From Reticulitermes speratus (lineage: Eukaryota; Arthropoda; Insecta; Blattodea; Rhinotermitidae), in the NCBI GenBank assembly GCA_021186555.1, contig JAJKFL010000026.1, positions 124,001 to 188,000 on the forward strand: a stretch of 64,000 bases of DNA, written 5' to 3'. This document shows, in pieces, positions 11,568-24,948 of the stretch; position 1 is the stretch's first letter, and the number at the start of each line of letters is the position of its first letter. Below the pieces are notes generated by a model. It was not told the DNA's origin. It did not search any database and saw nothing but the letters and a program-made list of their open reading frames with translations. The position numbers and the translations under genes are program-made.

Positions 11568-14500
11568 CTTTACACACACAGTGTATCTATATGTTGACCG
11601 TGTGTTTGACAGTAACTGCACTTTACACACACAGTGTATCTATATGTTGACCGTGTGTTTGACAGTAACTGCACTTTACACACACAGTGTATCTATATGT
11701 TGACCGTGTGTTTGACAGTAACTGCACTTTACACACACAGTGTATCTATATGTTGACCGTGTGTTTGACAGTAACTGCACTTTACACACACAGTGTATCT
11801 ATATGTTGACCGTGTGTTTGACAGTAACTGCACTTTACACACACAGTGTATCTATATGTTGACCGTGTGTTTGACAGTAACTGCACTTTAACACACAGTG
11901 TATCTATATGTTGACCGTGTGTTTGACAGTAACTGCACTTTACACACACAGTGTATCTATATGTTGACCGTGTGTTTGACAGTAACTGCACTTTACACAC
12001 ACAGTGTATCTATATGTTGACCGTGTGTTTGACAGTAACTGCACTTTACACACAGTGTATCTATATGTTGACCGTGTGTTTGACAGTAACTGCACTTTAC
12101 ACACACAGTGTATCTATATGTTGACCGTGTGTTTGACAGTAACTGCACTTTACACACAGTGTATCTATATGTTGACCGTGTGTTTGACAGTAACTGCACT
12201 TTACACACACAGTGTATCTATATGTTGACCGTGTGTTTGACAGTAACTGCACTTTACACACACAGTGTATCTATATGTTGACCGTGTGTTTGACAGTAAC
12301 TGCACTTTACACACAGTGTATCTATATGTTGACCGTGTGATGACAGTAACTGCACTTTACACACACAGTGTATCTATATGTTGACCGTGTGTTTGACAGT
12401 AACTGCACTTTACACACACAGTGTATCTATATGTTGACCGTGTGATGACAGTAACTGCCGGTAACTGCACTTTACACACACAGTGTATCTATATGTTGAC
12501 CGTGTGTTTGACAGTAACTGCACTTTACACACACAGTGTATCTATATGTTGACCGTGTGTTTGACAGTAACTGCACTTTACACACACAGTGTATCTATAT
12601 GTTGACCGTGTGTTTGACAGCAACTGCACTTTACACACACAGTGTATCTATATGTTGACCGTGTGTTTGACAGTAACTGCACTTTACACACACAGTGTAT
12701 CTATATGTTGACCGTGTGTTTGACAGTAACTGCACTTTACACACACAGTGTATCTATATGTTGACCGTGTGTTTGACAGTAACTGCACTTTACACACACA
12801 GTGTATCTATATGTTGACCGTGTGTTTGACAGTAACTGCACTTTACACACACAGTGTATCTATATGTGTTAGAAACTTTACCGTGTGTTATGACAGTAAC
12901 TGCACTTTACACACACAGTGTATCTATATGTTGACCGTGTGTTTGACAGTAACTGCACTTTACACACACAGTGTATCTATATGTTGACCGTGTGTTTGAC
13001 AGTAACTGCACTTTACACACACAGTGTATCTATATGTTGACCGTGTGTTTGACAGTAACTGCACTTTACACACACAGTGTATCTATATTTGACCGTGTAT
13101 GACAGTAACTGCACTTACACACAGTGTATCTATATGTTGACCGTGTGTTGACAGTAACTGCACTTTACACACACAGTGTATCTATATGTTGACCGTGTGT
13201 TTGACAGTAACTGCACTTTACACACACAGTGTATCTATATGTTGACCGTGTGTTTGACAGTAACTGCACTTTACACACACAGTGTATCTATATGTTGACC
13301 GTGTGTTTGACAGTAACTGCACTTTACACACACAGTGTATCTATATGTTGACCGTGTGTTTGACAGTAACTGCACTTTACACACACAGTGTATCTATATG
13401 TTGACCGTGTGTTTGACAGTAACTGCACTTTACACACACAGTGTATCTATATGTTGACCGTGTGTTTGACAGTAACTGCACTTTACACACACAGTGTATC
13501 TATATGTTGACCGTGTGTTTGACAGTAACTGCACTTTACACACACGTGTATCTATATGTTGACCGTGTGTTGACAGTAACTGCACTTTACACACACAGTG
13601 TATCTATATGTTGACCGTGTGTATTGACAGTAACTGCACTTTACACACACAGTGTATCTATATGTTGACCGTGTGTTTGACAGTAACTGCACTTTACACA
13701 CACAGTGTATCTATATGTTGACCGTGTGTTTGACAGTAACTGCACTTTACACACACAGTGTATCTATATGTTGACCGTGTCTTATTGTTATACAGAATAT
13801 AACTGTACATTGTAGTGTAATCATTAACGTTATTATGACGTGTGTTTGACAGTAACTGCACTTTACACACACAGTGTTCTATATGTTGACCGTGTGTTTG
13901 ACAGTAACTGCACTTTACACACAGTGTATCTTATGTTGACCGTGTGTTTGACAGTAACTGCACTTTACAACACAGTGTTCTATATGTTGACCGTGTGTTT
14001 GACAGTAACTGCATTCACAACAGTGTATTATATGTGACGTGTGTTTGACAGTAACTGCACTTTACACACAGTGTATCTTGTTGACCGTGGTTTGACAGTA
14101 ACTGCACTTACCACACAGTGTATCTATATGTTGACGTGTGTTTGACAGTACGATTTACACACCAGTGTATCTTGTGCCGTGTGTTGACAGTAATGCACTT
14201 TCACACAGTGTATCTATATGTTGACCGTGTGTGACAGTAACTGCACTTTCAACACAGTGTATCTATATGTTGACCGTGTGTTTGACGTAACTGCACTTAC
14301 ACACAGTGTATTATATGTTGACCGTGTTGACAGTAACTGCACTTTCACAACAGTGTATTATTGTTGACGTTGTGACAGAACTGCACTTACACAGTGTATC
14401 TATATGTTGACCGTGTGTTGACGTAACTGCACTTTACACACACAGTGTATCTATATGTGACGTGTGTTGACAGTAACTGCACTTTACACACAGTGTATCT

Positions 14501-15675
14501 ATATTTGACCGTGTGTTGACAGTAACTGCACTTTACCAACAGTGTATCTTATGTTGACCGTGTGTTTTACAGTAACTGCACTTTACACACAGTGTATCTA
14601 TATGTTGACTGTGTTTGACAGTAACTGCACTTTACACACAGTGTATTATATGTTGACCGTGTGTTGACGTAATGCACTTTACACACACAGTGTATTATAT
14701 TGACCGTGTGTTGACAGTAACTGCACTTTACACACACAGTGTATCTATATGTTGACCGTGTGATGACAGTAACTGCACTTTACACACACAGTGTATCTAT
14801 ATGTTGACGTGTGTGACAGTAACTGCACTTTACACACACAGTGTATCTATATGTTGACCGTGTGTGACAGTAACTGCACTTTACACACACAGTGTATCTA
14901 TATGTTGACCGTGTGTGACAGTAACTGCACTTTACACACACAGTGTATCTATATGTTGACCGTGTGTTGACAGTAACTGCACTTTACACACACAGTGTAT
15001 CTATATGTTGACCGTGTGTTTGACAGTAACTGCACTTTACCACACAGTGTATCTATATGTTGACCGTGTGTTGACAGTAACTGCACTTTACAACACAGTG
15101 TATCTATATGTTGACCGTGTGTTGACAGTAACTGCACTTTACACACACAGTGTATCTATATGTTGACCGTGTGTTTGACAGTAACTGCACTTTACACACA
15201 CAGTGTATCTATATGTTGACCGTGTGTTTGACAGTAACTGCACTTTACACACAGTGTATCTATATGTTGACCGTGTGTTTGACAGTAACTGCACTTTACA
15301 CACACAGTGTATCTATATGTTGACCGTGTGTTTGACAGTAACTGCACTTAACACAGTGTATCTATATGTTGACCGTGTGTTTGACAGTAACTGCACTTTA
15401 CACACGTGATCTATATGGTTGACCGTGTGTTGACAGTAACTGCACTTTACACACAGTGTATCTATATGTGACCGTGTGTTTGACGTAATGCACTTTCACA
15501 CATGTTTATATGTACGGTGTTGACAGTAACTGCACTTACACACAGTGTATCATATGTTGACCGTGTGTTGACAGTAACTGCATTACACACACAGTGTTCT
15601 ATATGTTGACGTGTGTTTGACTAACTGCCTTACACACAGTGTATCTATATGTTGACCGTGTTTGACAGTAACTGC
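11568..15675. repeat. 53-bp minisatellite (core GTGTATCTATATGTTGACCG)
   Basis: About 77 units, the longest array in the window (4.1 kb). It is regular to about 13780, broken by 55 bp of unrelated AT-rich sequence (13783-13838), then full of one- and two-base deletions to about 14700, regular to about 15400, and noisy again to the end. Confidence 0.97.
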
Positions 15676-16924
15676 ACACATGTACACGGGTGACATTCTT
15701 CCTAATGTAGACCGCGTTTAAGTACGTCAGTTCGATTCCTATAAGTCACCCTTAAGGCTTCTTAGCAGAATACTGTACTACACATCAAGTGACGTTGTCA
15801 CAGACTCATTACGCGTTATACGTGACAGGCATCGACAGCGTGATCTACGTGACATTACCACGCCACCCACATGCTGCTCTATAACCCTGAGTCCTACCTT
15901 ACGCGTTTCACGCAGTTAACAATTCGATGCCACTAAACGCACTTTGCACTACACGTAAGTGCAGGTCGCGTTCGATGCCAGACATGTACGTTACACAAAA
16001 ATTCGGTCACTTCCTGTCTTTCTGTCACTATTGTCATTACTTTCGTTATTGCTACCGGAAAAACAAAATAAGTACTTGATACAGCTTCCTCAAATTACGT
16101 GTCATGCAGTTGTGTTTGTGTGGCATGACCTACGCATCGCACTAACTCTGAATCAATTATAATTGGAATATTTAATTACGCATTTTTAAACCGGTTGTGT
16201 CGTAAAACTATAGGATGACGTGAAAGAAGAATGTGGAGAAGTCGTGGCCTATTTTTAGGTTACACCTCCAGAATCCTTAAGTGACAAAAATCGCCAGGAT
16301 CTGTATATTAAGCAGGCTTGTGTAGAGGACTACAGCACTGTGTTCAGTTTGGATCCGGCCAACTGCAGCATGCCGGAGCCAAAAGCTGACTCAGAGCTGT
16401 CGAGCGGCGCACAGCGCCAGTTAAACGGCTGACAGACACGTTCATTAACACACTGCTCCTGCTTTATTTAAGAAGTCAGCCATCTTGTATTGTGGCAAGT
16501 TTAATTAGCTAGGCAGCTTCCTCTAAGACAAACTGCATGCTAAACGCTGCCTAATTACGCAGGAACGCCGTCCTAAGACGCGCTGTAGCAGCCAGCCGCA
16601 GCTTGGCACTGTTCTGCTTACCGCACCTGGCATATCAGTGCAACAGTGGCACTAGTCACATACCTAGGTGCCTCACAACATTAGGTCTAATCTCTAAAGC
16701 AACCTTCTACGGCACAAAGGTCCTATCTGTCCGGCAGCAACACAACTATTATAGTACTTTCTGCAGGGCGATATTGGCACTTTACACTACGCCGCTCTTC
16801 CCAAACTGTTTCCTTCATTACCCAAAACCGCTTATCAGAAAGTCCTTTTTACCCAATGTAGGTAAAACACTAATTGCACAGAAAACATATTTGACAAGTG
16901 AAGAGAGATCGGTAAGAAATAGGA
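15676..16924. other. Intron 1 unique stretch
   Basis: About 1.2 kb. ORFs at 15959-16162 and 16603-16956 show no recognisable domain. The second runs into the next array, so it is not supported as a gene. No SINE head or terminal repeats seen. Confidence 0.4.
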
Positions 16925-18712
16925 AGCAAACATTATGTTTGATGCAATGTCCTTAGTTTAAACATCTCTAAACATTTAGCAGCCACAAACATTATGTTTG
17001 ATGCAATGTCTTTATTTTAAACGTCTCTAAACATTTTAGCAGCCACAAACATTATGTTTGATGCAATGTCTTTATTTTAAACATCTCTAAACATTTAGCA
17101 GCCACAAACATTATGTTTGATGCAATGTCTTTATTTTAAACGTCTCTAAACATTTAGCAGCCACAAACATTATGTTTGATGCAATGTCCTTAGTTTAAAC
17201 ATCTCTAAACATTAGCAGCCACAAACATTATGTTTGATGCAATGTCTTTATTTTAAACGTCTCTAAACATTTTAGCAGCCACAAACATTATGTTTGATGC
17301 AATGTCTTTATTTTAAACATCTCTAAACATTTAGCAGCCACAAACATTATGTTTGATGCAATGTCTTTATTTTAAACGTCTCTAAACATTTTAGCAGCCA
17401 CAAACATTATGTTTGATGCAATGTCCTTAGTTTAAACATCTCTAAACATTTAGCAGCCACAAACATTATGTTTGATGCAATGTCTTTATTTTAAACGTCT
17501 CTAAACATTTTAGCAGCCACAAACATTATGTTTGATGCAATGTCTTTATTTAAACATCTCTAAACATTTAGCAGCCACAAACATTATGTTTGATGCAATG
17601 TCTTTATTTTAAACGTCTCTAAACATTTTAGCAGCCACAAACATTATGTTTGATGCAATGTCCTTAGTTTAAACATCTCTAAACATTTAGCAGCCACAAA
17701 CATTATGTTTGATGCAATGTCTTTATTTTAAACGTCTCTAAACATTTTAGCAGCCACAAACATTATGTTTGATGCAATGTCTTTATTTTAAACATCTCTA
17801 AACATTTAGCAGCCACAAACATTATGTTTGATGCAATGTCTTTATTTTAAACGTCTCTAAACATTTTAGCAGCCACAAACATTATGTTTGATGCAATGTC
17901 CTTAGTTTAAACATCTCTAAACATTTAGCAGCCACAAACATTATGTTTGATGCAATGTCTTTATTTTAAACGTCTCTAAACATTTTAGCAGCCACAAACA
18001 TTATGTTTGATGCAATGTCTTTATTTTAAACATCTCTAAACATTTAGCAGCCACAAACATTATGTTTGATGTAATGTCTTTTATTTTAAACGTCTCTAAA
18101 CATTTTAGCAGCCACAAACATTATGTTTGATGCAATGTCTTTAGTTTAAACATCTCTAAACATTTAGCAGCCACAAACATTATGTTTGATGCAATGTCTT
18201 TATTTTAAACGTCTCTAAACATTTTAGCAGCCACAAACATTATGTTTGATGCAATGTCTTTAGTTTAAACATCTCTAAACATTTTAGCAGCCACAAACAT
18301 TATGTTTGATGCAATGTCTTTAGTTTAAACATCTCTAAATATTTAGCAGCCACAAACATTATGTTTGATGCAATGTCTTTAGTTTAAACATCTCTAAACA
18401 TTTTAGCAGCCACAAACATTATGTTTGATGCAATGTCTTTAGTTTAAACATCTCTAAACATTTTAGCAGCCACAAACATTATGTTTGATGCAATGTCTTT
18501 AGTTTAAACATCTCTAAACATTTTAGCAGCCACAAACATTATGTTTGATGCAATGTCTTTAGTTTAAACATCTCTAAACATTCAGCAGCCACAAACATTA
18601 TGTTTGATGCAATGTCTTTAGTTTAAACATCTCTAAACATTCAGCAGCCACAAACATTATGTTTGATGCAATGTCTTTAGTTTAAACATCTCTACACATT
18701 TAGCAGCCACAA
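16925..18712. repeat. 59/60-bp satellite with four-unit higher-order structure
   Basis: About 30 units built on ACAAACATTATGTTTGATGC. From 16925 to about 18120 units cycle as CCTTAG+CATCTC, TTTATT+CGTCTC, TTTATT+CATCTC, TTTATT+CGTCTC, five times over. After that the CTTTAG+CATCTC type dominates. The unit contains the palindrome-like CAAACATTATGTTTG. Confidence 0.95.
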
Positions 18713-18984
18713 ACAATTCAGTAACTATTCACCACGCACATTTCATCACCCAGGTCCCAGCCAGTCAGCATAATGCCACAGTTAGACTGTTTTAGAGTAT
18801 CGGTGCACACTGACTGGTCACGTTCTTCAGAGTACTTCTTCTTCTACACTTTTACTTACAGTAAATTTTAATGTGTATTCCGAGCTGTGTCGTTACCCAA
18901 ACAAAAACCACTTTCACCCAATTATGGGTAATTTACCCAGGTTTGGGAAGCACTGCATTAAGTGATTAGGTGACTAAAATTACT
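18713..18984. other. Intron 1 spacer
   Basis: No feature recognised. Confidence 0.4.
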
Positions 18985-20440
18985 GTCAATTACTTATGGG
19001 CATGACTGCAATAAAACTGACACGGCAGTTAATTACTTATGGGGATGACTGCAATAAAACTGACACGGCAGTTAATTACTTATGGGCATGACTGCAATAA
19101 AACTGACAGCTTGATTCGTTAGGCCAACTCAAAAAAACACTTTTACTTATGGGCATGACGCCAATTAACTGACGAGTTAATTTATGGTTATGGACACTGC
19201 ATTAATTATTAGGGCTGACAATAAACTGCACAGTCAATTACTTATGGGCATGACTGCAATAAAACTGACACGGCAGTTAATTACTTATGGGCATGACTGC
19301 AATAAAACTGACACGGCAGTTAATTACTTATGGGCATGACTGCAATAAAACTGACACGGCAGTTAATTACTTATGGGCATGACTGCAATAAAACTGACAC
19401 GGCAGTTAATTACTTATGGGCATGACTGCAATAAAACTGACATGGCAGTTAATTACTTATGGGCATGACTGCAATAAAACTGACATGGCAGTTAATTACT
19501 TATGGGCATGACTGCAATAAAACTGACATGGCAGTTAATTACTTATGGGCATGACTGCAATAAAACTGACAGGCAGTTAATTACTTATGGGCATGACTGC
19601 AATAAAACTGACATGGCAGTTAATTACTTATGGGCATGACTGCAATAAAACTGACATGGCAGTAATTACTTATGGGCATGACTGCAATAAAACTGACATG
19701 GCAGTAATTACTTATGGGCATGACTGCAATAAAACTGACACGGCAGTTCAATTACTTATGGGCATGACTGCAATAAAACTGACACGGCAGTTAATTACTT
19801 ATGGGCATGACTGCAATAAAACTGACACGGCAGTCAATTACTTATGGGCATGACTGCAATAAAACTGACACGGCAGTAATTACTTATGGGCATGACTGCA
19901 ATAAAACTGACACGGCAGTCAATTACTTATGGGCATGACTGCAATAAAACTGACACGGCAGTCAATTACTTATGGGCATGACTGCAATAAAACTGACACG
20001 GCAGTCAATTACTTATGGGCATGACTGCAATAAAACTGACACGGCAGTCAATTACTTATGGGCATGACTGCAATAAAACTGACACGGCAGTTAATTACTT
20101 ATGGGCATGACTGCAATAAAACTGACACGCAGTCAATTACTTATGGGCATGACTGCAATAAAACTGACACGGCAGTCAATTACTTATGGGCATGACTGCA
20201 ATAAAACTGACACGGCAGTCAATTACTTATGGGCATGACTGCAATAAAACTGACACGGCAGTCAATTACTTATGGGCATGACTGCAATAAAACTGACACG
20301 GCAGTTAATTACTTATGGGCATGACTGCAATAAAACTGACACGGCAGTCAATTACTTATGGGCATGACTGCAATAAAACTGACACGGCAGTCAATTACTT
20401 ATGGGCATGACTGCAATAAAACTGACACGGCAGTCAATTA
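18985..20440. repeat. 43-bp minisatellite (core TTACTTATGGGCATGACTGC)
   Basis: About 33 units. Near 19105-19215 the array is disrupted and decayed. Variants GACACGG/GACATGG and GTTAATT/GTCAATT occur in runs. Confidence 0.95.
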
Positions 20441-20469
20441 CAACTTAATTTTTAGAATTTACATTACAT

Positions 20470-20665
20470 TTGCCGTCCAGACCGGCCCTGGGGCCTACCT
20501 AGCCTCCTGTACAATGGGTACCGGGTCTTTTCCCGGGGGTAAAGCGGCCGAGGCGTGGAGTTGACCACCACCTTTATCTAGCGCCAGGGTTAAAGAAAGA
20601 GTAGAGCTATACGTCTACTCCCCCTCTGGGCCTTCGTGGCCTGTTATAGGGTGAACGTTACCTTT
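20470..20665 (+). mobile_element. 5'-truncated SINE copy
   Basis: Begins GTCCAGACCGGCCC, then ACAATGGGTACCGGG, AGCGGCCGAGGCGTGGAG and TTGACCACC, matching the body of 4709-4930. It ends in (CCTTTA)n-like repeats typical of a SINE tail. The tRNA-like head is missing. Confidence 0.7.
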
Positions 20666-21165
20666 ACCTTTACCCTTACGTCACCTCACAGTGCCCAACC
20701 AGCAGCAAGCCTGCACGCAAAACGTAAAACAGCGCACTTGCCGTGAATGTCTTGCGCCCGTTTTGCACGCAGCTGCCTCGCCCTCGTCTGTCTGTACCTT
20801 ATTACGATTTTAAAAGAAATGAATGCAGGAAAAAACTTTACGACAGATTTAGTCTCAACGAGGTGCGACACTGGCGCGCTCAAGTGGCGGGCTAATGGCT
20901 CTGCTCCCGACAGTTGGCACGTCAACTTCCGTTCGGCACAAAAACCGACAACCACAATTAGACGCCACACTGTGCGACAGAGAGCCACACGACGTCTGTT
21001 TTAGTGCAGAACACTGAGCAATATCACTGCTTAGTTCCTCTGATCGGAACGCCAACACGACGCCTTCTCTTGCAAGGCCTAAGCGCCCCCTGTCACTACG
21101 TCATACCGTCTTACCTTCTGTGTACGCACCGAACTTTACCTACTGTTTTGTACTGTCTTGGTGAC
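20666..21165. other. Intron 1 unique stretch
   Basis: About 500 bp. Overlapping ORFs on both strands (20686-21058) have no recognisable domain and are judged chance. Confidence 0.4.
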
Positions 21166-22647
21166 GAACGCATTACAACACGACAGCAAGAAACACGAGC
21201 ACGGTGCAAACTGCGTACTTGTGAGCTAGCTTCGTAATGCATACTGCACTGTTATTAGAACACGACAGCAAGAAACACGAGCACGGTGCAAACTGCGTAC
21301 TTGTGAGCTAGCTTCGTAATGCATACTGCACTGTTATTAGAACACGACAGCAAGAAACACGAGCACGGTGCAAACTGCGTACTTGTGAGCTAGCTTCGTA
21401 ATGCATACTGCACTGTTATTAGAACACGACAGCAAGAAACACGAGCACGGTGCAAACTGCGTACTTGTGAGCTAGCTTCGTAATGCATACTGCACTGTTA
21501 TTAGAACACGACAGCAAGAAACACGAGCACGGTGCAAACTGCGTACTTGTGAGCTAGCTTCGTAATGCATACTGCACTGTTATTAGAACACGACAGCAAG
21601 AAACACGAGCACGGTGCAAACTGCGTACTTGTGAGCTAGCTTCGTAATGCATACTGCACTGTTATTAGAACACGACAGCAAGAAACACGAGCACGGTGCA
21701 AACTGCGTACTTGTGAGCTAGCTTCGTAATGCATACTGCACTGTTATTAGAACACGACAGCAAGAAACACGAGCACGGTGCAAACTGCGTACTTGTGAGC
21801 TAGCTTCGTAATGCATACTGCACTGTTATTAGAACACGACAGCAAGAAACACGAGCACGGTGCAAACTGCGTATTGTGAGCTAGCTTCGTAATGCATACT
21901 GCACTGTTATTAGAACACGACAGCAAGAAACACGAGCACGGTGCAAACTGCGTAGTTGTGAGCTAGCTTCGTAATGCATACTGCACTGTTATTAGAACAC
22001 GACAGCAAGAAACACGAGCACGGTGCAAACTGCGTAGTTGTGAGCTAGCTTCGTAATGCATACTGCACTGTTATTAGAACACGACAGCAAGAAACACGAG
22101 CACGGTGCAAACTGCGTACTTGTGAGCTAGCTTCGTAATGCATACTGCACTGTTATTAGAACACGACAGCAAGAAACACGAGCACGGTGCAAACTGCGTA
22201 GTTGTGAGCTAGCTTCGTAATGCATACTGCACTGTTATTAGAACACGACAGCAAGAAACACGAGCACGGTGCAAACTGCGTACTTGTGAGCTAGCTTCGT
22301 AATGCATACTGCACTGTTATTAGAACACGACAGCAAGAAACACGAGCACGGTGCAAACTGCGTAGTTGTGAGCTAGCTTCGTAATGCATACTGCACTGTT
22401 ATTAGACACGACAGCAAGAAACACGAGCACGGTGCAAACTGCGTACTTGTGAGCTAGCTTCGTAATGCATACTGCACTGTTATTAGAACACGACAGCAAG
22501 AAACACGAGCACGGTGCAAACTGCGTAGTTGTGAGCTAGCTTCGTAATGCATACTGCACTGTTATTAGAACACGACAGCAAGAAACACGAGCACGGTGCA
22601 AACTGCGTACTTGTGAGCTAGCTTCGTAATGCATACTGCACTGTTCA
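21166..22647. repeat. 82-bp minisatellite (core CGACAGCAAGAAACACGAGC)
   Basis: About 18 units, very uniform; the main variant is GCGTACTTGTG against GCGTAGTTGTG, alternating in the second half. High identity suggests recent amplification. Confidence 0.96.
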
Positions 22648-22780
22648 TCGCTTGCTGTCAGGTCGATATAGGTCACGGCAAATGAGGTGGGCAGTATCGA
22701 TACTAACAGGGCGATTTAAAGTCCGGAACCGTGAAGTGAAATGCCAAACGATAGGCCTTTAGGCTCCAATCTCATCTCAG

Positions 22781-24023
22781 GACAGTACAATTACAGTCTG
22801 TCATCCTAAATAAATTACTGTAACTTGACAGTACAATTACAGTCTGTCATCCTAACTAAGTTACTGTAACTTCACAGTACAATTACAGTCTGTCATCCTA
22901 ACTAAGTTACTGTAACTTTACAGTACAATTACAGTCTGTCATCCTAACTAAGTTACTGTAACTTGACAGTACAATTACAGTCTGTCATCCTAACTAAGTT
23001 ACTGTAACTTGACAGTACAATTACAGTCTGTCGTCCTAACTAAGTTACTGTAACTTGACAGTACAATTACAGTCTGTCATCCTAACTAAGTTACTGTAAC
23101 TTTACAGTACAATTACAGTCTGTCATCCTAAATAAATTACTGTAACTTGACAGTACAATTACAGTCTGTCATCCTAACTAAGTTACTGTAACTTCACAGT
23201 ACAATTACAGTCTGTCATCCTAACTAAGTTACTGTAACTTCACAGTACAATTACAGTCTGTCATCCTAACTAAGTTACTGTAACTTTACAGTACAATTAC
23301 AGTCTGTCATCCTAACTAAGTTACTGTAACTTGACAGTACAATTACAGTCTGTCATCCTAACTAAGTTACTGTAACTTGACAGTACAATTACAGTCTGTC
23401 GTCCTAACTAAGTTACTGTAACTTGACAGTACAATTACAGTCTGTCATCCTAACTAAGTTACTGTAACTTTACAGTACAATTACAGTCTGTCATCCTAAC
23501 TAAGTTACTGTAACTTGACAGTACAATTACAGTCTGTCATCCTAACTAAGTTACTGTAACTTGACAGTACAATTACAGTCTGTCGTCCTAACTAAGTTAC
23601 TGTAACTTGACAGTACAATTACAGTCTGTCATCCTAACTAAGTTACTGTAACTTGACAGTACAATTACAGTCTGTCATCCTAACTAAGTTACTGTAACTT
23701 GACAGTACAATTACAGTCTGTCATCCTAACTAAGTTACTGTAACTTTACAGTACAATTACAGTCTGTCATCCTAACTAAGTTACTGTAACTTGACAGTAC
23801 AATTACAGTCTGTCATCCTAACTAAGTTACTGTAACTTTACAGTACAATTACAGTCTGTCATCCTAACTAAGTTACTGTAACTTGACAGTACAATTACAG
23901 TCTGTCATCCTAACTAAGTTACTGTAACTTTACAGTACAATTACAGTCTGTCATCCTAACTAAGTTACTGTAACTTGACAGTACAATTACAGACTGTCGT
24001 CCTAACTAAGTTACTGTAACTTG
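22781..24023. repeat. 46-bp minisatellite with palindrome AGTTACTGTAACT
   Basis: About 27 units beginning CAGTACAATTACAGTCTGTC. Most carry the 13-bp odd-centred palindrome AGTTACTGTAACT. Junction variants TTGACAG, TTTACAG and TTCACAG recur in a similar order, which suggests duplication of multi-unit blocks. Confidence 0.95.
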
Positions 24024-24634
24024 ATTGCGCTGTGTTATGCCTTTGACGGCCAAATATTGACTCTCGAGACTGCATTTGATTAATTTATTGGACACGCACA
24101 GTTCGCATTACGACGCGCAGTTCGTATTACGACGCGCAGTTTGTATTACGACGCACAGTTCGTATTACGACGCACACAGCCAGAGTAGCCTATATCTAGC
24201 ACTGCAAAGGTCAACGTCGCCTGTCGAATTCCAGGTCAGTCATTTTAAATAAAGTAGAACAAACGCTTAAAAACTAGCCACGAGACGTCATGTGACTGGT
24301 TACCGTAATATTCACGCGCTACTCCACGGGCTGTTTCATCGCTCGTTTGCTTATTATTAGACCAAACCACCCGTCAATCTTATCTATCAGACTACTACCA
24401 CCTGGTTGTGCTATGCTGTATTATATGGTGGATGCTCAACTCTTTCATCGGCCTCAGCTCGCACCTAACACAAAGAACTGTCGATGCTCAACTGTCTCTT
24501 CGGCCTCAGCGTGTACCTCACAGACAACACCTCGGTAACCAAAGCAGCCGGGGGGGGGGGGGGGGGGAGGGGTGACACACACAAAATCACACCTAGGGTA
24601 TTATATATAGAAAGATGAATATGACAAATAAATA
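24024..24634. other. Intron 1 spacer with short tandem repeat and G run
   Basis: Positions 24103-24178 hold about four copies of GTTCGTATTACGACGCGCA. A run of about 17 G lies near 24551-24567. No exon recognised. Confidence 0.55.
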
Positions 24635-24948
24635 CAGTTGGCCCTCGATTTAACGGACTTCGGAATTAACGGACAAACAATTTGACGTGTTTAATTAAAA
24701 TACAGTTCGGTTCCTGCCGTAAATTTATTTTTGTATTTGTAACAGTTGTTTTAGTGGCGTGTATAAATTACTGAAAGTACATTATAATAATATTTTGTTG
24801 ATACTTGTACATTATAATAACATGTTAATACATCCTGTACATTGTAAGTTGGTTATTAATATATGCTTGTAAAGTACATTCGATATAACGGACTTTCGGC
24901 AATAGAGGACACCCCCCCCCATCAGTCCGTTAAATCGACGCTCTACTG
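24635..24948. mobile_element. Miniature inverted-repeat element with TA target duplication (mariner/pogo-like ends)
   Basis: The left end is TA-CAGTTGGCCCTCGATTTAAC and the right end in reverse is TA-CAGTAGAGCGTCGATTTAAC. Both continue to CGGACT, so the 26-bp terminal repeats are imperfect. TA lies at 24633-24634 and 24949-24950. The 314 bp has no transposase frame, so it is non-autonomous. TIR sequence and TA duplication fit Tc1/mariner-superfamily elements such as pogo/Tigger. Confidence 0.8.
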
